Origin: Rostratula benghalensis
Lineage: Eukaryota; Chordata; Aves; Charadriiformes; Rostratulidae
NCBI GenBank assembly: GCA_013399305.1
Contig: VXAI01000158.1
Span: forward strand, 248,001-312,000
DNA: 64,000 bases
Direction of reading: 5' to 3'
Shown: positions 39,137 to 51,299 of the stretch, in pieces
Layout of the letters: every line of letters begins with the position of its first letter
Position numbering within the stretch: the stretch's first letter is position 1
Notes under the pieces: generated by a model
The model's input: only the letters and a program-made list of their open reading frames with translations
Told to the model about the DNA's origin: nothing
The model's database searches: none
Translations under genes and position numbers: made by a program

Positions 39137-42100
39137 CTTGCTTTTAGGTGACTGACAGCAGTGAACACTGCTCACCTTTTCTGCTTTGTTGTACCTCCTT
39201 TCAGACTGCTGGAAAAAAAAATAAAACAAACCCTTCATTTGTTAAATGATGATAGCATTCTAAGATAAGATCTTCATATCAGAAGCCAGTGTGCTTTAAT
39301 AACTTGAAGGAGCACCATTTTCAAGGTAGGCTTCCTCTGCTATAGACAAATAAAGGGTGCCTGAGAAGCCATGAGAAGGTTCTTCACATGGTGCCTAGAT
39401 TGGCTGGGGTCAAGACTGGGAAGTAGAGGACTAAACAGCAAAGTCATCATGCCTTTCCCCTAAATGGGAGCAAGTGGCAAGAGTGGACTGGGCAAGATGA
39501 AGGTCATGTTTCTGCTTTCTCTTTGATCCAGCCTGCTTAGCCTTTGGCTGTGGGTAGCAACAATCTGTCCCTTCACCTTTAGTGAGGTCAGAGAAAAGGA
39601 TGCCAAATTTTGCATATGATAGCAAGGAGCAAGAAGAGTTTCTGTGAGAGCTAGTTTGGCCAAATAAGGCTACATCAACTTTTTCAGAGCATTGAAATCC
39701 ATTCTGGCAAGCTGAACTGTGTAATTTATGCCAAGGTAGGTGATTTCCCGTGTCTAAAAGGTGGTCCCTTGACCATCAGCACATATAGCAGGTATGATAA
39801 CAAGCCAATGGGCCTTCAGCCATGGCAAAACAGACCACAGCAGGAAAAATCAAAGCAGAGGCTGGTAGACAGTAAATCTTTAGAGAAAGCACACAAAAAA
39901 TTTGGATGCAGCTGACACTTCCAAAAGGGCTTTAGGAGAGAACGTGGGCTTATGTGACATCCTGATATTGGGCTCTAGCAAGACATATCCAGCAAAATAA
40001 ATACAGCTATGGCTTGCCATTTTAAGCCCACATCAAGAGGCTGCATCGTCCTCTATATCTAATTCTGAGCCAAATAATCATACTTTAAAAAAAAAGAAAA
40101 AAAAAGGATACCACTAAAGTGGCATAAAGCACCCAAAAGTGTCATCCAAACCCTTTGCATTATATCAAACCACATTAAATGACTGCCACATACATATAAA
40201 CTCTTTTCTTACAAGGGCACATACATACCCATGCAAGTTTTATAAAAACCATCTTGCTGTTTGCCTTCACAGTTCTTGGCGTGTAAAGATACGTCTTTTA
40301 GTCTCACAAATTCAGCTGTGTATATCTTAGAGATGTACAGTGTAACTCAGAACTATGGGATGACTGTAAAATACTTCTGCTACGCATAAAAGCATTTTGG
40401 AGGTTAACCTTTATTATCTACTAATGTATCAAAAATAAGAACGAAGTGCGATCTTGTTATGGAATAGGATGAATCAAACTTCCTCCTCTGAAATACTGAC
40501 TTTCAAAACAGTTACCTTTAAGCTGAAGTTGAAGGTAAAGATTGTTTCTGGGCTAAATGCTTCAATTTATGCCTAAATTCCACATTAAAATATGCATATA
40601 TCAGAATCACTTTCTCTGGCTTGGGGAGGAAAAATGTGTTGTTTTCATTATTGGTGAACTTCAAAAATGGCTTAAGGAATTTTGTTGGTCCTTTCCAAAG
40701 AAACTGAACTTCAGGCAGAGATTAAAGCAGAGGAAATTTCAGCCCAAGGGCAAATGTGTCAGAAAGTTTAAAGTATGTGAAACATGGAGTTCAGTAGGAA
40801 ATAGTTTTCAATCCTAACTATAGCCACACTAGTTATAATATATTGCTAAATATAGTCTGGTGGGTGTGCCCAACTTTCTGAAGGTGTTATCCTCCCTCCT
40901 CTGCAAGTTGCTTCTAAAATGACCTTTTCAGGGATATAACTAACTGTATAATATTGCCCACGTTGGAAAATGTTAAACTTCATTATTTCCCAGGTAAGCC
41001 CAGCCAAGCCCAACTTTGCTTTGCAACCAAAATTCCTTTCGCAAAATTCAACCTTTTCTCTCTCATGTGGATCGAACTTTGTAGTTGGGCTCCTTTATCT
41101 TCAAGCAAACTGCACAACAGCCCTGAATATTTTCTCTGCGTGTTAAAGGTTGTCACGTGGGTTATAAAGCTCTGTAAAAATATCAGGGTCAAAGAGCTAA
41201 AAAACATTACTTTTGCATCGACTTCAAAATGCCAGCCATAATGGTTTGGGCAAGCTGCAGATCCAAGTTCCCTTGGACTTGCTGCTTGTGGTTGTGGGTA
41301 TATATTGGATCCTTTCAAAATTATTGGCTGGGCTGTTTTGGTGCATTTCATGTTTGGGTCTAGAGTCTTGGGATATTTATTTTTTTTATTATTAGTAGTA
41401 TTATGTTTTTGTTTGCGGTGATACTGTCATGCTTGATGACTGGCTATATATCCCCAAGCTAATATTCTGCTCTTTGACTTTAATGGCATATGCTGCTAGC
41501 TCTCTGCATTGAAATACGGTGTTAATGTAAAGGATGCTGTAATCAAACATCTTGTACATATTTCCTTTTGCATATTCAGTGCCTGTAAATGTCTCTCTGA
41601 ATACATGCTTGCTGCTTTTGAAAGCATTTCCTTCCAGTTCGGTACAAATACTATTTATATACAAAGATGTTTGAGGTTATCCTTTGCTCTGAATGATACT
41701 CTGCTAATTCTAGTTTAAGAGAGGAGAAATTGATCCCGCTGAAATTAATTGGGAAATTGGTAGAACCACTAAAAATGGTAGTTATATATGGCACTTGCTA
41801 AGTGCTTGCACTTCAGAGGTACAAAATAAATCTGACAAAGCACTAACAGTAATGAGGTAGATGACTATATTTTCTTTTTCAAAGCTGAATGACTGCTGAA
41901 GGTGAACCAAACAAAGCAAAAGTATTTTAACAACCTTCCTTTTCAAGATCTCATTAATACCAAACAAAAAAAAGCAATACATTTTAAAACTGAGAATATC
42001 CCCTTGAAATATAGGGTTTCCAGTGTGCCTGGGATAAAAAGGCATAAAAAGTTTCCTATATTGATTCAGAAAGAGATGTTAAAAATGCATGAAAGTTATT

Positions 42101-42742
42101 TTAGTAAGACAGTGTCACAGGATCTTTTAAAATTCCTTTCTCAGATGCTGTTTAACACTTGTGCTGCTTTACCATAGGAAACAGTGGACCAGGTTGCAAT
42201 ATATGGGCTATCAAATTATTGTGTACTGACCCTATAGAGTGTCTTCCAGATTAATTTGGCTTGGGGGGGGAAGGGGGATTATATCAGTGTCTGTTTACAT
42301 AACTTCAGACTCAGACTAAAAATTAGGTTTGGAAAACTGTAATTATTCAGCAATTTATGGACTATTAAGATAGGTTAGAAATGATTCTTGAAGAGAACGA
42401 ATAGAGAACACATGCTTATAAAGGACAAACAGATTCAGCATAATAGTGTATTTTTGGCCTCATCTATTTTGCAGGCAATTAACAAAATAGGATGTTACAT
42501 TTTTGCATATCTCTCACTCTCCTGAAATAGAGTCACTAACCACTTGTTAACCACACTGATTTTTTAATAGACAGAGTGGTTGCTTATAGCTTCCCCACCA
42601 GAAATGTTCAGATTAAGCACACTATTAGATTGCAGCCAGATTAGTCTCCAAAACAGGAAGAAAGCCTTGCCTTTCTCTCTGCCTTCTTCCCTTGTTTAAG
42701 TTGATGTGATAATTCATTACAGATTTTCTCTTTCTTTGACAG
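39137..42742. other. Unique sequence, no mobile element seen
   Basis: Repeat-poor. A-rich tracts occur near 40085-40105, and an ATT-rich stretch near 41377-41402. No frame here carries a motif I recognise. Confidence 0.5.
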
Positions 42743-42828
42743 AGTGCCTACCGCAGGAACGGGATGACTTTTCTCGCCTGCTAGCGTGGATGTGGCTGCA
42801 GCAACAGGAAAGACAGTGTTATATTAAG
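42743..42828 (+). other. Candidate 86-base exon
   Basis: The segment is preceded by a good polypyrimidine tract and AG (TTCTCTTTCTTTGACAG) and followed by AAG|GTGATT, an acceptable donor. Read with two leading bases it gives 28 open codons, including RDDFSRLLAWMWLQQQER, with several CpGs (CCG, CGG, CGC, GCG) that stand out in AT-rich DNA. I do not recognise the peptide, and no neighbouring exon of the same gene was found, so it may be a chance coincidence of splice-like signals or an exon of a widely spaced gene. Confidence 0.3.
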
Positions 42829-45800
42829 GTGATTTTCTTTTCCCCTCCATGGAAGAGAAAGGAAAAAAAAAAAGTAAAATACAAGCTCCAATGTGATGTC
42901 TCTGTCTACCAGTGAGTGGGTTGGTTTGTTGTGACTATCTGCTGGCTGCCTCTGTCTCTTTTTCCAGCCCCCTCAATCGTATTCTTGTTTACTAGCTGGA
43001 ACATTTAGCTAATTAATGGCAGGATGTTTGGGATAGGGTGTAGGTGGACAAGAATGCAGATCAGACAATGCTGAAACTTGCAGGGGACTTGCTGCTGTCA
43101 GCCTCTTTCTGCAATGCCATGTCGTTTTTATTTAAGCTTTTGGAAGTCTGCATGTTCTCCTCAAGATGTTGTTTTGTAAAGCAGGATGGGACAGAAAGAG
43201 GCCACAGCTAGACTGGGTTTTATAGGTTTATGTAGGTCGTGCAAAGGTGGTATAGGGTTCCCTTCTGATTTTTACCAAACAAAAAACTGTTGTCCACTAT
43301 TTTCCAATGATTTCTCACAACTAATTTTTAAATGCTGAGAGCGTTACCTTATTTAATCCAGTAGGGAGTTTTTTGATGGGAGTAGTATTGTGAGTTCAGC
43401 TCCAAAGATATTCAGAACAAAGTTCAGTTTACCAGTTATTCCTCGTGTTTTTGCAGACCCAAGGATAGGCTGTGGTCAGCCCCGAATTCTCAATGTTTAC
43501 ATCTCATAAGGCTCAAGCCATCACTCTCTGAAGTCAAGGAAAGCCCGTGCAGTGATTTGGTACTGGATCGGGCCCCTATTGAGAAAAATATATAAATATA
43601 TCCTAAAGTAGTTAAATAACTGTGTCTGTCTCAGTGGTTCTAGGCAAAGGCTTCACGTTATGTACTTTCTCAGCGTTTGCTGCAAGGAGCAGATATTGTC
43701 TGTGGCGTTGACAAAGGCAGCATTACTGTTGCATTTGGTTAAAGAAGAAACGGGCTCTTTTCTGCTTTGGGTGTTGTTTTTTTTTTTTATGAAATATATC
43801 TTAGCTCACATTGTTTGCTTTCCGATTCCTTTTTCAAAATCTCAGTCCCTCCCCCTAGGCTCCTTCCCATCCCCTGCTCCTCCAGCCTTTGCTGCCCTTG
43901 CAAAGGCATTCAGTTCTTCCCATAAAATCTGTACAGATCCAGATCCAACCACGATGATGCTTGACCAGAGAAAAGGGCTCGTGCTTCAGCCCGTCATCAG
44001 GGTCTGCGGGCATGGACTGCTTGGTCCCCTTGGGTCTGCTTCAGCCGCTCTCAGCCCGGGCTTGAAATCTAACTTAAACCCTCCAATTAAGACAGAGCAC
44101 TCATGGGATCGAGAGGAGATCAGCAAAATATTGCTTTTATAGAGTGCAGCCGTCCTCCTCCTTTGTGCTTCCTATGCCAGGTCTTAATTTTTCCTCCCAC
44201 TTGTGTGCTCTTGTGGTCGTTTGTAAGTGGGTTTGTTGCCCTGCTTTCCTGGACCTGCTGGCAAAAGCTTGAAAAAAATACATATAGTTTACATCCACAG
44301 AAAAAAAATGTCTCTTCTCTTTGCAACCGAAAGATTGTAAAAGTGAACTTTGTACGTCAAATATTACTGCCATACATAAATGTTGGGGGTTTTTTTCTTT
44401 TTTTTTCTCTCCCCCTCTCCTTTTTCCCTGCTTATGCTTCTGTTTTCTGGAATTAATCTGTGTGTAAAGGACTAAAAGTGATGTGTACAACGCAGTGTAT
44501 TAAACGAGGTGGGGGGATGGAGGGAGGGGGGAAGTTTTCTGATGTTCCATCTGTGCTTCTTGAAATATATGATTAAACTTTTCTTTTTATCATCACTCTC
44601 ATTTTTGTTGGCGTCCTTAATCACGGAAAATTATATGCTTGCTGTAAACATCCAGACTTTATAAAAGGACACCAGCATTTATTGTATTTGGTTTCGATCT
44701 GCAGGGATATAGAGAGAAGAAACCGTTTCAGGCACTGGGCGCTGGAATCAAAATTCCTTCCTTAGCTGTATCTCTCCCAGCTTTTACATTTTAAAATATG
44801 CCTAAGCAGGAAAAATACTGGCACTTATTTTTTACTGGTCTACTTAAAGTCCCAGAGAATGAAGACTCAACATACATTTCTCTCAGAAATGTGACAGATC
44901 GTGTTTTTGTTGGTCTGCTGTATGTTTGTCTATCTTGAACAGGCTGACAGGCAATTATTTATAAAATCTGGGTTTGCCCAGCAAACCCATATAATAACCT
45001 TTCACTTCTCCACACAAGCCACTGAGCTGAATTTAGAGTAAAACAAGGTAGGTTATGTCTCCCTATCTTGCACTAACCCAGTTCATTCTTATTTTGGGAA
45101 GCAATCGGGGGGTTTTTGTTTTTTTTTTTCCCTCTCCTATTTGGGGTTTCTTTTAACTCTGTTTAAAACAAAAATGAGACCACTAGGACCCGTGCTGCAC
45201 TTTATTTGATGCAGACGTTACATTTAATCTGGTACTACGCCGTTCTATCTTAGACTTTTTTCTTTATTGTCTGTATAAAAATCAGTTGGAGGTTGAATTA
45301 ACAGCTGTGCACAGATAGCTTTGTGCTCCTGGAATTTCAGCTTGTTTTGGTTCTCAGCCAGGATTTATAGTACCTGAATCAGGTTGTGCTGATTATTTAA
45401 CGTGAGATACCTGAAGAAGGGAAGCAGAACTGATTTCAGGTGGACTAAGACTGTAAAATATTGAAAGGACTATGAGATTTTTTCTCACCATTTAGTGTCT
45501 GCCTTGCTCTGTGGTTATATTACCTAGGATGGTTTGGGGTTTTTTTTCTGGTTTCTCAGTCCAGCTATCCATGAAACTGGGGTAATAATTCAGCTTCAAA
45601 ACTGTCAGAGGTGAGGAAGCCACAACGCCGACTTCTAATTGGGTGTCATCTCACTTCCTGACCTTCTTCTGAGAAAATAAAACCATTTAAAAGGCTTTTG
45701 CCTTCATCTGGATATGGAGAGAAGCTGACAGTGCTCTATATTTCTCCAGAAACAGTCAGGACCTTGCAGAATTTGCCCCGCCACCCCAGGCCCTGGGTTT

Positions 45801-47057
45801 TCAGAGTACACTTCTCTTTGTGAAGTGAAGATCTCACTGAGGGAGGATGATGGGGTGGCGGGGGGGGGAGAAACATTTTCTGGCACTTCTTGAATTCAGA
45901 TGAACCTTAGCGTTGTATTAACGTTCCCCCTTCAGCCGTGTGTAGCTCCCATAAAATGTTTTACAGCTTCCCCTCTTGCTCATACAGAATGTTTCATAGT
46001 ACATAAACACTTCTGCTAATAACTTAAGAATAAATAGATAGCGACATTAGTACAAGACTAACCTCTAGTTGAAACTTACACGGTTATAGGGTGGGATTTT
46101 TATTTTTTTTTAACTTTTTTTTTTTTTTTGCCTAAGTGAATCATCTTGCCCAAGGTTAGGCTTTTTATGCCTCTACTATATATCTACCCAGAGCGGTGGT
46201 GCAGCAAGGGAAACGCAGTGGTGGCATGCATTAAATCCAAGCCTTTATTCGGAGGGCACAGAGCCAGCGCAAAGCAGCAGAGCCATCCCTGAAGGAATTG
46301 AATGTAAATTTGAGGGCTTAAATAAGGCCAGATGCCTTAAAAAATTATTTCGAAAGCTGTATCCTTAATGCAGCTCTTAACTTTTTTTTTTCTTTTCTTT
46401 TTTTTTTTTTCTCTCCCTGCTTAAGATAATGACGTTGCCTTACAAAATAATAAGAAAAAATAGCTCTCATCTATTGCGGGGAGACAAAAATCAGATACTT
46501 TGACTTCTATAAATCACTGAAATGTTGGCAACTGAAACAAACTTTTAGAAGGCAGATGATTGCAAATTTGAAGGAAACCTTCATATTTTACTGTTAAAAG
46601 CCTTTTAACTGTCTAGAGAGCACTCTGAGACACTACATTAATAGCCATTCTCAGTAATCAAGCTGCACTACACTTATATACTATTTTTCTTAAACAAGAT
46701 AGATTAGTAGTGGGAGAGAGCTGGAAAGATAAATAAGGAAAATCAAGAACTAAAATTATAATAATACAGTTTCACTTTACATTTTGTAGCTCTCTTCTAT
46801 AATTGTGATTGATAATTCATCTTAATTCCTATCAGACAGAAATATTGGCACGAGAGTCTTTTACCAATATCTGTGTATTTCTGGACTGTATTTCATCTGT
46901 ATTTCAGATGCTTTGCAGATTTTTGTACTGATTTTGTGAAGATGTGATCTGTCAATCTTTTGGTACTTTGTATGCCTTTGATTACCCTAATATCTGAGTG
47001 CCTTACAGTCCTCCAAGTATTCATGCCTGGAGCACCGCTTTGAAATAACAATAATAA
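42829..47057. other. Unique sequence, no young mobile element
   Basis: Unique and compositionally mixed. The 160-codon plus-strand frame at 43660-44142 and its overlap at 44103-44456 have no recognised domain. T-rich tracts occur near 46102-46130 and 46380-46412. The text at 43500-43590 loosely resembles an ancient amniote repeat and is listed separately. Confidence 0.5.
43500..43590. repeat. Possible ancient amniote repeat fragment
   Basis: The words CTGAAGTCAAGGAAAGCCCG and TACTGGATCGGGCCCCTATT recall a diverged amniote repeat that contains 'GACTTCAATGG...GGATCAGGCCC'. The match is from memory, short and diverged; treat it as a hint. Confidence 0.25.
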
Positions 47058-47794
47058 TGTGATGCTACAGCCTTGGGGCAGAGTGGCTGGAGCTGCCTGG
47101 CAGAAGAGGACCTGGGGCTGTTGGTCAACAGTCAGCTGAACGTGAGCCAGCAGTGTGCTCAGGTGGCCAAGAAGGCCAACAGTATCCTGGCCTGTATCAG
47201 GAACAGTGTGGTGAGCAGGACTCTAGAGGTGATCTTCCCCCTCTACGCAGCACTAGGGAGGACCCACCTTGAGGGTTGTCCCCAGTTTTGGGCCCCTTAC
47301 CACAAAAAAGACACTGAGGTGCTGCAGAGGGTCCAGAGAAGGGCAACAAAGCTGGTGAGGGGTCTGCAGAGTAAGTCTTACAAGGAGAGGCTGAGAGAGC
47401 TGGTGTTGCTCAGCCTAAAGAAAAGGAGGCTGAGAGGAGACCTTCCCACTCTCTACAACTCCCTGAAAGAAGGGTGTAGAGAGGTGGGGGTTGATCTCTT
47501 CTCCCAAGTCACAGGTGATAGGACAAGAAGAAATGGCCTCAAGTTGCACCAGGGCAGCTTCAGATTGGATATCAGGAAACATTTTTACTCGGAAAGGGTT
47601 ATCAAGCCTTGGAACAGGCTGCCCAGGGAAGTGGTTGAAGCACCATCCCTGGAAGTACTCAATAGACAGGTTGACATGGTGCTCAGGGAAAGGTTTTAGT
47701 GACGGGGTTTTATCAGAGTTAGGTTGATGGTTGGACTAGATGATCTGAAAGGTCCCTTTCAACCTAGATGATTATTTGATTCTATGAGTCTATG
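47058..47794 (+). mobile_element. CR1 LINE with a 208-codon open RT remnant
   Basis: The longest uninterrupted CR1 frame in the window (47073-47699). It reads through [63 protein letters not shown] and [16 protein letters not shown], which is the full CR1 RT C-terminal tail. The 3' end is GATTCTATGAGTCTATG near 47794. It shares wording with the CR1 at 62421, so both may come from one subfamily. The catalytic part of RT and the endonuclease are missing. Confidence 0.95.
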
Positions 47795-50700
47795 TCTCCA
47801 TTTCTTCTGGGGCACAGAAAGGCTAAATGACTGGCCTTACGTTGGGAAACCTGGGATGGTTCAGAAAAAGTGTATTTCCCAAAGCCAGACTTGATGCTCT
47901 CAGCCTTCAGTCACCTTCTCTCTTGCATTGACAATGGTAGGTTCTATAAGGAAGCACAAAAACCAGCCCCGTAGGTTAGGAGAGAAAGGAGCAAAACCAG
48001 TATCCAGCTGGATCTGCAAGAGGAATATGGGGAGGAAGAATGCAGTCACTCAATTTGGATCCAGTCCAGGACTCAACACTTTAAAACCTGCTGGCTGAAA
48101 TGTGCCACAGCCGCTTAATGACCTTGGGCAGAAACATAAACGCTGCATTTCCACCAAAACACGGACTGTGGGACACTTTCCCTCCTCTGCACTCTACTGC
48201 ATTTCTGCATCAGAAACCACCACGAGGGGTGTGCTCATTTACAAAAATCCTACTTTGGCGGTGCCAGAGCGTTCTTACCTTGATCTCTTCCCAACCTGCC
48301 TTTGCCTAGTGCGTCAGAGCTGGGAGAAGTAATAGGCTAAACACAATTAAGACAGGGAAATGCCCTCTTTTAAATGGGGCGGCAGCTGCCAGGGGTGTTC
48401 ACAAAGATAAAGTGCAACGCCAACTTTTAATAAGTGAGCTGGGTCTGAATCTAATAAAGTGGGGCTGAAGTGTGGGGCCTGATCTTCAGCCCATAACTAG
48501 AGCTGGAAGAAGACAAGGTGTTAAGATACCTGAAGCCGTAGCGGGTTTCAGATAGTCAACAGTCAATAAAGCAAGTTGGCTCAAACCAGTTCTGTTTAGT
48601 TCTCATTTCCATAAGTATTTAATTAATCTGCAAAATAATAATAAAAAAATCCCAACAAACCACCAAAGAAACTGCTGCATTTCTTGTACTGACATGATTT
48701 CTTCAGATCTGCAAATGAAATGTCAGCAACGTGTGTGTGAAGCTTGGGTGAAAACAACTCTGAACCATAGCCGCAGAAGGAGAAAGAAGGTTTTTATAGG
48801 AGCAAGGCTCCAGCTGAGCTTCTTGCCCCAAGCTCCCTCCTTCAGATCGTTGCGTATCTGCTGATTGTCAGTGCTAAAATAATCCCCAAGTGCGCAAATT
48901 TTGTTGTAACTTCAAGTAAATTATTTCAATAAGTTAGATATGATCTGTCTAGTGTTCTCCATGCCACCTTGCCCATACTTTACTGTTGAAAGAATTTAAA
49001 TTCCTCTGTTTTCGCATGTTGTCAACATTTTGCTAGTCCTGAATTTTTCACTGTTCATCAGAATTTGGCAGAATTTTGTAGAGAGAGCACCAATAAATGG
49101 AAGCAATTATTAAGGGGTGCTTTTAGTACCTGGGAAAGGCTAAAAGTCTTCGAAAGTCAGCTTCTCCATGCTGGTCTTACTCACCTTCTTGTGGATGGTG
49201 GCAGAATTGATACATGGCTTCTGTAGGGCTTGAACTTGTACAACCTTGAGGTCTCCCTCAAAGTCATATGCATCCCACTCATCTCCTCACTGTGCCAATC
49301 AGATACAAACCCAAGAGGAAACACGTGATAGATTTTTCCACTGGAAGATCAAGAACTGCAACACTGAATATTCCAAGGTAAGACAAAACAAAATTACCTT
49401 GGTCTGACTGGATTCAGCTAAATGTCACTTAATTATTTTTTTTTTCCTGTTGGACAGTTACGTCCTGTTTATTTCCACACTTTGTGGAAAGAAACTTTGT
49501 CCTTGTGTTTGACAGTGAAATAGTTAAGGATAGTTATTTCTCCTGTGCAGTCAGGTTTCAGAGCAGTAAACAGCTCGCTCTCTTTCTGCAGCTGCTGTTT
49601 TTGACCAGTGGGTTAAGAACCTTTCACATTTGAAGGGCAAATGTATTTTGGAGCAGAGACTGTGTGGGTTACTTTTATTCACAGTACCCAAATAGCTGTC
49701 ACCATCTAAGCTAGTCCACATCACTCTGCTGATGTGTCCAAAAGAGACAAGAGTGTGAATATTGTCCCTGCAACAAAATCATCCAAGAAATGGCCAAAGC
49801 TCCATCCACCCATGGGTTAGTGGAAGCAGTATGAAGATTAGTCCACTAGGACCCTGGAGTTTAGCTATCTCTTAATCTCTGCTGTCTCAATCCCCTTTTT
49901 GGAGAGGTGTTTGTGAAACAGAGGACTATATCCTCCATGTCTGTGAATGGAGTTTATGGAGGAAATTAATGTTGCCTTGGGATCAAATGTAATCTGCTGT
50001 CAAACTAAATGAGAAGAAGAAAAAGCTTGGCTATGGCCTGCGAGAGGAGGTGTGGCCATGCTTGCAGGTTACAGTCTTCCCAATGTTATGGTGGGGGAGA
50101 TAAAATTTGGTATAAGCAGCCAAACTTCTGAATTTTTGGCCAAAGTCCAAACCCTCCCAGTTTTTGCCACGGCTGGGTTTTATATGTATTTTTTACAGTG
50201 TTGAAGTTGGGCTTGTAGATGATGCTGGATTCATTTTTATTTTGTTGAGGCTTGTTTTATTTGCACTTTGGTATGCATTTGTGGTGCACAGTCTGAAGGG
50301 ATTTTGCATCTTAGTTGTTTTCTTTGGTGGTCCTAAAGGCAGGGCAAAATTAATGCAGCACTTAAAGAGACTGTTATTAAAGCTTTATTCATAGGTGAGC
50401 AGGAGAGGCACAGAAAATGTATTTCTTTATATGCATATATATTAAATAAATATGAATATATATATTCGTATTTTTTCAAGAAGTCTGAATACCAAAAACC
50501 AGCTCTGCTTTTACAAACCCAAAAGTAAACTTGATCCTGTTTTGATACCTCCAGCATGCTGCAATGAAAGTAGGATAAATATCCTTGTAAAGATAAAGAT
50601 TTTTACTTTGTGAAAATAATTTGATTGCACCTTTGGTGTCTTCTATGTCTGTATTGCTCATTTTTCCCTTGCACAAAGTTTAGTGTCACACTGGTGATCT

Positions 50701-51131
50701 TTAAGGGGTAGTGAAGCTTCCTGAAGTTTTAGAAAAATCATCTCTAACCTCCGGTATGAAAAAGGCATTTCAGAATCTGAAGGTGTGGGGGTTGAAGGAA
50801 CTTTTGGATGTTTGTGGAGGATTTTTTTAAGTCTAAGAGAATATTGGTTAAGAGGAAGATATCTCAAAGGTCTGGGAATAAGTCCCCAATTTATGCATTT
50901 AGGTCAACAGCAGGTATTTTTATAGTGCTTGAATACTGAAGCGAGTTGTCAGAGCTGGACACTGCAGAGGTGCCTCATTGCTCTGTAAAATTGTGCCTGA
51001 AATTTCCTTATATTTTGTCATGCACAAGTTGTGCTCTGGGCTGCCATTTCCTTCCTTTAGACTCCCAAAGGTAAGAGGATTGTGCTCTCTGGGGGCGCTC
51101 TACTGCTTTAATTTAGATTTAAGGGTGGTGG
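47795..51131. other. Unique sequence
   Basis: No gene recognised. A possible split MIR is listed at 48095-48430. The plus-strand frame at 50164-50394 is hydrophobic and could suggest a membrane segment, but it has no family match and no splice context. Confidence 0.5.
48095..48430 (+). mobile_element. Possible MIR-like SINE split by extra sequence
   Basis: The first part near 48100-48140 (TGTGCCACAGCCGCTTAATG then ACCTTGGGCAGAAAC) resembles the MIR core, and the second near 48370-48420 (TTTTAAATGGGGCGG, then CAGGGGTGTTCACAAAGATA) resembles its later part. About 220 bases lie between them. Either an insertion split an old SINE or the similarity is coincidental. Confidence 0.3.
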
Positions 51132-51135
51132 GTTT

Positions 51136-51299
51136 TTCCTTCCTTCCTTCCTTCCTTCCTTCCTTCCTTCCTTCCTTCCTTCCTTCCTTCCTTCCTTCCT
51201 TCCTTCCTTCCTTCCTTCCTTCCTTCCTTCCTTCCTTCCTTCCTTCCTTCCTTCCTTCCTTCCGCTTCCTCTCTTTCTTTTCCTTTCTTTCTCTCTTCA
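51136..51299 (+). repeat. (TTCC)n array with polypyrimidine tail
   Basis: About 32 TTCC units without mismatch (51136-51263), then an imperfect pyrimidine stretch to 51299, giving roughly 160 bases of almost pure pyrimidine on one strand. The reverse strand translates to KEGR repeats, an artefact. Long purine/pyrimidine mirror tracts can form triplex (H-DNA) structures and are prone to length change. Confidence 0.95.

Noticed and set aside
47073..47699. 208-codon open frame as a host gene
   Set aside because: Its sequence is the CR1 reverse-transcriptase C-terminus, so it is a mobile-element remnant.
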